A stretch of DNA of 8,762 nt from an uncultured delta proteobacterium. Lineage in GTDB: Bacteria; Myxococcota_A; Polyangia; Polyangiales; Ga0077539. The translations under genes were made by a program, and so were the position numbers. Each line of letters starts with the position of its first letter. Positions within the stretch are counted from its first letter, which is position 1. The notes beneath the pieces are model-generated. The model did not search any database. It saw nothing but the letters and a program-made list of their open reading frames with translations, and was not told the origin of the DNA. The stretch is taken from the NCBI GenBank assembly GCA_903860995.1, contig CAIOSS010000683.1:1-8762 (forward strand), given 5' to 3'. Of the stretch, positions 6,066 through 8,762 are shown piece by piece.

Positions 6066-6893
6066 ATGGACGCCGAGTGGATCGCCTTCACCGCGGGACT
6101 CAAGCCGGCGATCCGTCGCACGGCAGACCCGGCGGACCTCGACCGCGTCGAGGCGCAGCTCCGGGCCACCGGCGCCGTGGTGCTGCGCGCGGCGCAGACG
6201 GCGCTGCTCGGCGCGCGCGAGCAGGGCGTGCTCTACGTCGCCCGCAGCGCGGCGCACGCGGCCGCCCTGCGGGGCGCCGAGGAGGGGGTGCTGCCCGGCC
6301 GCGGGGGCGCGGGCGACCCGCGGGCCAGCCACCGGGAGGTGGGGCGCCTGCTGGGCTTCCCGGCGTGCTGCGTGGAGGCCTTCCTCGCGCGCCTCGACCG
6401 CGGCGTCGACCGCCTCGCAGAGGGCGGCCCGACGGGGCTCGCCGAGGACTACGTCGCCGCGCGAGGGGCGTGGGTGCCCGCCGCGGATGCGCGGGTCAAC
6501 CCGCTGCTCATGCCCGTGCGCGCGCAGCTGGTGTCGTTCTACCCGTGCCGGTATGACTGCCCCGCGGCGGTGGCCCTCGCGGAGGCCCTGCGCGCGTCGC
6601 TGGCGGCCCTCGGGGCGAAGACCGCCGCGTCGCTGATGGCGCTGCTCTCCCGCCCGGTGGCGATCGCGTCCGACGGGGCGCGCGCCCTCCTCGCCCTCGA
6701 TGAGTCCGGGGCGGTCGTCGCGCGGGCGGCCGCGCCCCGCCGGAGCGACGGCGTGAGCGACCCCCGGGACGCCTCCCTGGCGGCGTCGCTCACGGGCGCG
6801 CGGGTAGCGGTGGGCGGGGCGCTCGACCGCGCGGGCCCGGCGGGGCTGCCGGTGTGGTGCGTGGACTTCGGGGCGCGCGCCCTCCCGGCCTGA
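6066..6893 (+). CDS. DUF483-like cysteine-motif protein
   Basis: A 275-residue soluble protein. The frame is open far upstream, but ATG 6066 is the first start after the divergent promoter region and no other start codon lies in the preceding 50 bp in frame. The central block 'HREVGRLLGFPACCVEAF' (89-106) followed by 'RVNPLLMPVRAQLVSFYPCRYDC' split over 143-165 is the pattern I associate with DUF483: a G-(F/Y)-P-x-C-C motif, then N-P-L-L, then P-C-x3-C. Cys101, 102, 161 and 165 are the likely functional residues, perhaps binding metal or an Fe-S cluster; Cys265 near the end is extra. Biochemical role is unknown to me. The C-terminal third (190-275) looks like a small beta-rich domain. No strong ribosome site is seen. 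It is divergent from the envelope cluster and convergent with the Uma2 gene. The family label is from memory of the motif, without a database search. Confidence 0.75.
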   Translation: MDAEWIAFTAGLKPAIRRTADPADLDRVEAQLRATGAVVLRAAQTALLGAREQGVLYVARSAAHAAALRGAEEGVLPGRGGAGDPRASHREVGRLLGFPACCVEAFLARLDRGVDRLAEGGPTGLAEDYVAARGAWVPAADARVNPLLMPVRAQLVSFYPCRYDCPAAVALAEALRASLAALGAKTAASLMALLSRPVAIASDGARALLALDESGAVVARAAAPRRSDGVSDPRDASLAASLTGARVAVGGALDRAGPAGLPVWCVDFGARALPA

Positions 6894-6907
6894 GCGGGTG
6901 TCGGTGG

Positions 6908-6929
6908 CGTCGGGTCGACCCGACGTCGG
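6908..6929. terminator. Possible bidirectional terminator palindrome
   Basis: CGTCGGGTCGACCCGACG (6908-6925) is a perfect 18-bp palindrome, and CCGACGTCGG (6920-6929) overlaps its right arm as an alternative. It starts 15 bp after the plus-strand stop (6893) and lies about 52 bp from the minus-strand stop (6981), in the only gap between these convergent genes. No T-run follows, so termination is inferred from position. Confidence 0.35.
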
Positions 6930-6980
6930 AATCCGCACGTCGCGCCAGCTCAAGGGCGTCCGCGAGGCCCGTGACCACGC

Positions 6981-7556
6981 TCACTCCTGCTCTTCACCCT
7001 CGTAGAATTCATTGACCACGAGCGCTCCACCCAGGTCGTGCAGCTCGACTGCCCCGCCATCTCTCGCAACGGAGTACGTCCATGTCTCGTCGTCGTTGCG
7101 GCGGAAGTGCTCGACTTTGCGCGCCTCCTGCGTGACCAGCATGTAGTGCCGCAGCGACGGGATGCGCTGGTAGTCGTCGAACTTCTTGCTGCGGTCGAAC
7201 AGCTCGGTCCCCTCCGAGAGCACCTCGACGATCAGCATCGGGTTGGTGATCGCGTTTGGGTCGTTGGGCGCGGCTTCGACGGGGCCGCACACGACCGACA
7301 CATCCGGGTAGTAGCTGTTGCCCCGCGCAACGACGTGAACCCTCCCGTCGGCGCTGTACACCCGGCATCGGCCGCGGCCCGGGCGCAGCAGGATGAACAG
7401 CAGCGCGCTCGCCGCCGCCGACAGCCTGGCGTGGGTGGGAGTACCCCCCGCCATGGCGTACGCCACGCCATCGACGAACTCGTAGCGGAGCCCGCTCTCG
7501 CGCTCCAGCGCAAGGTACTCCGCGTACGTCACAAGTAGCTTCTCTGCGGCGCCCAT
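6981..7556 (-). CDS. Uma2 family (DUF820) PD-(D/E)XK nuclease-fold protein
   Basis: A 191-residue protein of the length usual for Uma2 (PF05685). Visible motifs in order: 'YEFVDG' (25-30), 'SYYPDVSVVC' (81-90), 'PMLIVEVLSEGTELFD' (106-121) and 'SKKFDDYQ' (123-130). Asp85, Glu111 and Lys124/125 fit the D...E...K catalytic set of the restriction-nuclease fold, so the site looks intact. Biological roles of Uma2 proteins are poorly known; they are abundant in cyanobacteria and myxobacteria, often as scattered single genes, and a mobile or defence link is inference. The ATG lacks a clear ribosome site, though TACGAT lies 16 nt upstream. Base composition is visibly less GC-rich than the flanking genes (e.g. 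GAATTC, CTTCTTGCT, AGTAGCTT), suggesting a separate origin. Convergent with the DUF483-like gene. Confidence 0.9.
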   Translation of the reverse strand: MGAAEKLLVTYAEYLALERESGLRYEFVDGVAYAMAGGTPTHARLSAAASALLFILLRPGRGRCRVYSADGRVHVVARGNSYYPDVSVVCGPVEAAPNDPNAITNPMLIVEVLSEGTELFDRSKKFDDYQRIPSLRHYMLVTQEARKVEHFRRNDDETWTYSVARDGGAVELHDLGGALVVNEFYEGEEQE

Positions 7557-7645
7557 CCTGGGCCGAGTCTACATCGTAGGTTCGCGATTTCCTCGCCGCC
7601 CTTCTAAACCCCGATCGAGATGGTCCTGACGCGCGGGTCGGGTGC

Positions 7646-7759
7646 GTGTCGACGCTGCCGGCCACCAGCTCGATCAGCGTGGCGCCCGACTGGCTCTGCG
7701 AGGTGTTGTCACCGTCGGTCTGGGGGGGGCGCACGGGTGTCCGTGGCGCGATGACATGA
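7646..7759 (+). pseudogene. Remnant of a second Uma2-family gene
   Basis: The 261-bp gap between the Uma2 gene and the right-edge gene is not empty. In one plus-strand frame, 7676-7717 reads 'SVAPDWLCEVLSPS', the characteristic block of one Uma2 subtype (APDWvCEVLSPST), preceded by 'LPATSSI' as expected for that subtype. After 7720 the similarity stops at a run of eight G (7722-7729), and the frame ends at TGA 7757-7759. The N-terminal half and the part with the catalytic Lys are absent. The intact neighbour carries a different version ('NPMLIVEVLSEGTE') and is on the other strand, so this is not a simple duplicate of it. A chance match is unlikely given 11 or more matching residues in order, but only a search can confirm. 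Confidence 0.6.
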
Positions 7760-7779
7760 TCTCGTACAATCACGGCCGG

Positions 7780-7808
7780 TCGCCAGGGCCGCGCCGCGGC
7801 GGTACGGT
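7780..7808 (+). promoter_or_regulatory. Possible promoter for the radical-SAM gene
   Basis: TCGCCA (7780-7785), 17 bp, then TACGGT (7803-7808); the ATG begins 9 nt later at 7818. The -10-like hexamer is identical to those found near 5967-5972 (minus) and 6024-6029 (plus). A start this close implies a very short or absent leader. An alternative -10, TACAAT, lies at 7765-7770. Low confidence: consensus resemblance only. Confidence 0.3.
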
Positions 7809-7817
7809 AGAGCCCTC

Positions 7818-8762
7818 ATGGCCGACCCCGCGGTGGCGATCCTGCTCTTCCAGGTCGCGCAGAGCCGTAACTTCATCCACGACGACCTGATCCCGGCGCT
7901 CTCCTCGGCGCTCGCGGCGCGGGGCGTGCGCAACGAGCTCTTCGAGACCACGCTGCCGGCCATCGACGCCGCCGACGCGGGCGACCTCTCCGCCGTCGAC
8001 GCGCTCGCGGCGCAGCTCGCCGGGCGCTACGCCGTCTGCGCGTACGTGCGCCTCTGGAGCGAGGCCGTCTTCGCCCGCCTGCGCTCACGCCTGCCGGGGA
8101 TGGTCTGGGTCTACCTGGGCGACCCCCGGGTGGCCTTCGAGGGGACCACCCACGCCTTTCCCCTCGCGCAGGTGGACACCTTCGTGGCCCTCGCCCGCGC
8201 CGTCGCCGCGGGGGATAAGCCCCCCGCGGAGATCTTCGCGCTGCCGCCCATGGAGCTCACCCGCGCGCACGCCGGGAGCAACCTGGTGCGCATCGGCGTG
8301 GGCGACCGCCAGCGCCCCGACCGCCCCGCCGTCGTGCACGGCAGCGCGGGCTGCGCCTACAGCCAGAGCGTCCTGGAGAACCCGCACTTCCGGGACGTCC
8401 CCTTCCCCGCCGAGAAGGTGGTGCTCAAGGGTTGCAGCTTCTGCGCGTCGGGGGGCGTCCCCCGCCGGCCCGCCGGGGAGGTGCTCGACTCGGTGCTGGC
8501 GCAGCTCGACCACCTGCTCGACCACGCGCCCGAGACCGCGCGCATCCAGCTCAACGACCAGAACCCCTTCCCCTACCTGGTGCGCTTCATCGACCGCCTC
8601 GGCGAGCGCGCCGCGCACCCCATGGAGGTGCTCATCGAGACGCGGGCCGACTGGTTCCTCGGGGCGATGCCGGTGATGGAGCGCGCGCTCCAGGGGGCCG
8701 AGCGGCACGGGCACCGGATCCTGCTCTTCCTGGTGGGCCTGGAGAGCCTCTCGCAGAAGGAG
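7818..8762 (+). CDS. Probable radical SAM protein, 3' partial, atypical cysteine spacing
   Basis: The first 315 residues of a protein running off the right edge with no stop. Residues 1-165 include an alternating helix/strand region ('AILLFQ', 'YAVCAYVRLW', 'GMVWVYLGD'), reminiscent of the cobalamin-binding-like N-domain that precedes many radical SAM domains, though the B12-ligand motif DxHxxG is not seen. Then 'GSAGCAYSQSVLENPHF' (175-191) and 'VLKGCSFCASGG' (202-213) supply Cys179, Cys206 and Cys209. Downstream, 'RIQLNDQNPFPYL' (242-254), 'VLIETRADW' (271-279) and 'ILLFLVGLESLSQ' (301-313) match the barrel strands of Elp3/MiaB-like radical SAM proteins, with G-x-E-S at 307-310. A canonical CX3CX2C is absent: position 202 is Val. 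The substrate is unknown. ATG 7818 has no strong ribosome site but a TACGGT box 9 nt upstream. Radical SAM assignment is likely but rests on motif memory. Confidence 0.75.
   Translation, partial: MADPAVAILLFQVAQSRNFIHDDLIPALSSALAARGVRNELFETTLPAIDAADAGDLSAVDALAAQLAGRYAVCAYVRLWSEAVFARLRSRLPGMVWVYLGDPRVAFEGTTHAFPLAQVDTFVALARAVAAGDKPPAEIFALPPMELTRAHAGSNLVRIGVGDRQRPDRPAVVHGSAGCAYSQSVLENPHFRDVPFPAEKVVLKGCSFCASGGVPRRPAGEVLDSVLAQLDHLLDHAPETARIQLNDQNPFPYLVRFIDRLGERAAHPMEVLIETRADWFLGAMPVMERALQGAERHGHRILLFLVGLESLSQKE

Noticed and set aside
7765..7770. TACAAT as the -10 for the radical-SAM gene
   Set aside because: A good hexamer match, but no -35-like sequence lies at 16-18 bp upstream, and the TCGCCA-17-TACGGT pair fits slightly better. 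It is kept only as an alternative.
7009..7773. 254-codon minus-strand frame overlapping the Uma2 gene
   Set aside because: It is a shifted frame over the Uma2 coding sequence, where all family motifs lie in the other frame. Its upstream part covers the plus-strand Uma2 remnant antisense.
8085..8714. 209-codon minus-strand frame under the radical-SAM gene
   Set aside because: His/Glu/Val-rich shadow with no recognisable motif. The plus frame has ordered radical SAM motifs and is open for 315 codons.

Overview
The window is extremely GC-rich, with G or C at nearly every third codon position, and its genes sit on both strands. The leftmost protein combines 46-residue Cys-rich repeats with an integrin-like FG-GAP propeller, an architecture I associate with Myxococcota (Polyangiales-type myxobacteria). 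The host assignment is inferred from composition and this gene style; no marker gene is present.

Layout. (1) 2-2200, plus: a large secreted or surface protein cut by the left edge: Cys-rich repeats, a small beta-sandwich-like domain, then seven FG-GAP blades. (2) Around 2094-2141 it converges on a minus-strand gene cluster. The junction holds three 9-bp direct repeats at an exact 16-bp period and a 22-bp perfect palindrome; the two reading frames overlap by 64 bp. (3) 5968-2137, minus: three genes in series. They encode a membrane-anchored protein with a proline-rich hexapeptide tail from an 18-bp minisatellite, a putative lipoprotein with an Ig-like (Big_2-like) domain, and a 733-residue polytopic membrane protein resembling GT-C glycosyltransferases. 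All three look like cell-envelope proteins, and the last pair is 18 bp apart. (4) 6066-6893, plus, divergent from that cluster: a DUF483-like cysteine-motif protein. (5) 6981-7556, minus: a Uma2-family (PD-(D/E)XK) protein in a stretch of visibly lower GC, followed by the remnant of a different Uma2 gene on the plus strand (about 7646-7759). (6) 7818 to the right edge, plus: the first 315 residues of a probable radical-SAM protein with atypical cysteine spacing.

No rRNA, tRNA, CRISPR array, transposase or phage gene was seen. The most interesting points are the unusual cysteine layout of the right-edge protein, the 18-bp minisatellite gene, the remnant Uma2 copy, the 16-bp-period junction repeat, and a recurring -10-like TACGNY motif placed so close to several start codons that leaderless transcripts are plausible. 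Functional links within the envelope cluster, and between the DUF483-like and radical-SAM genes, are inference.
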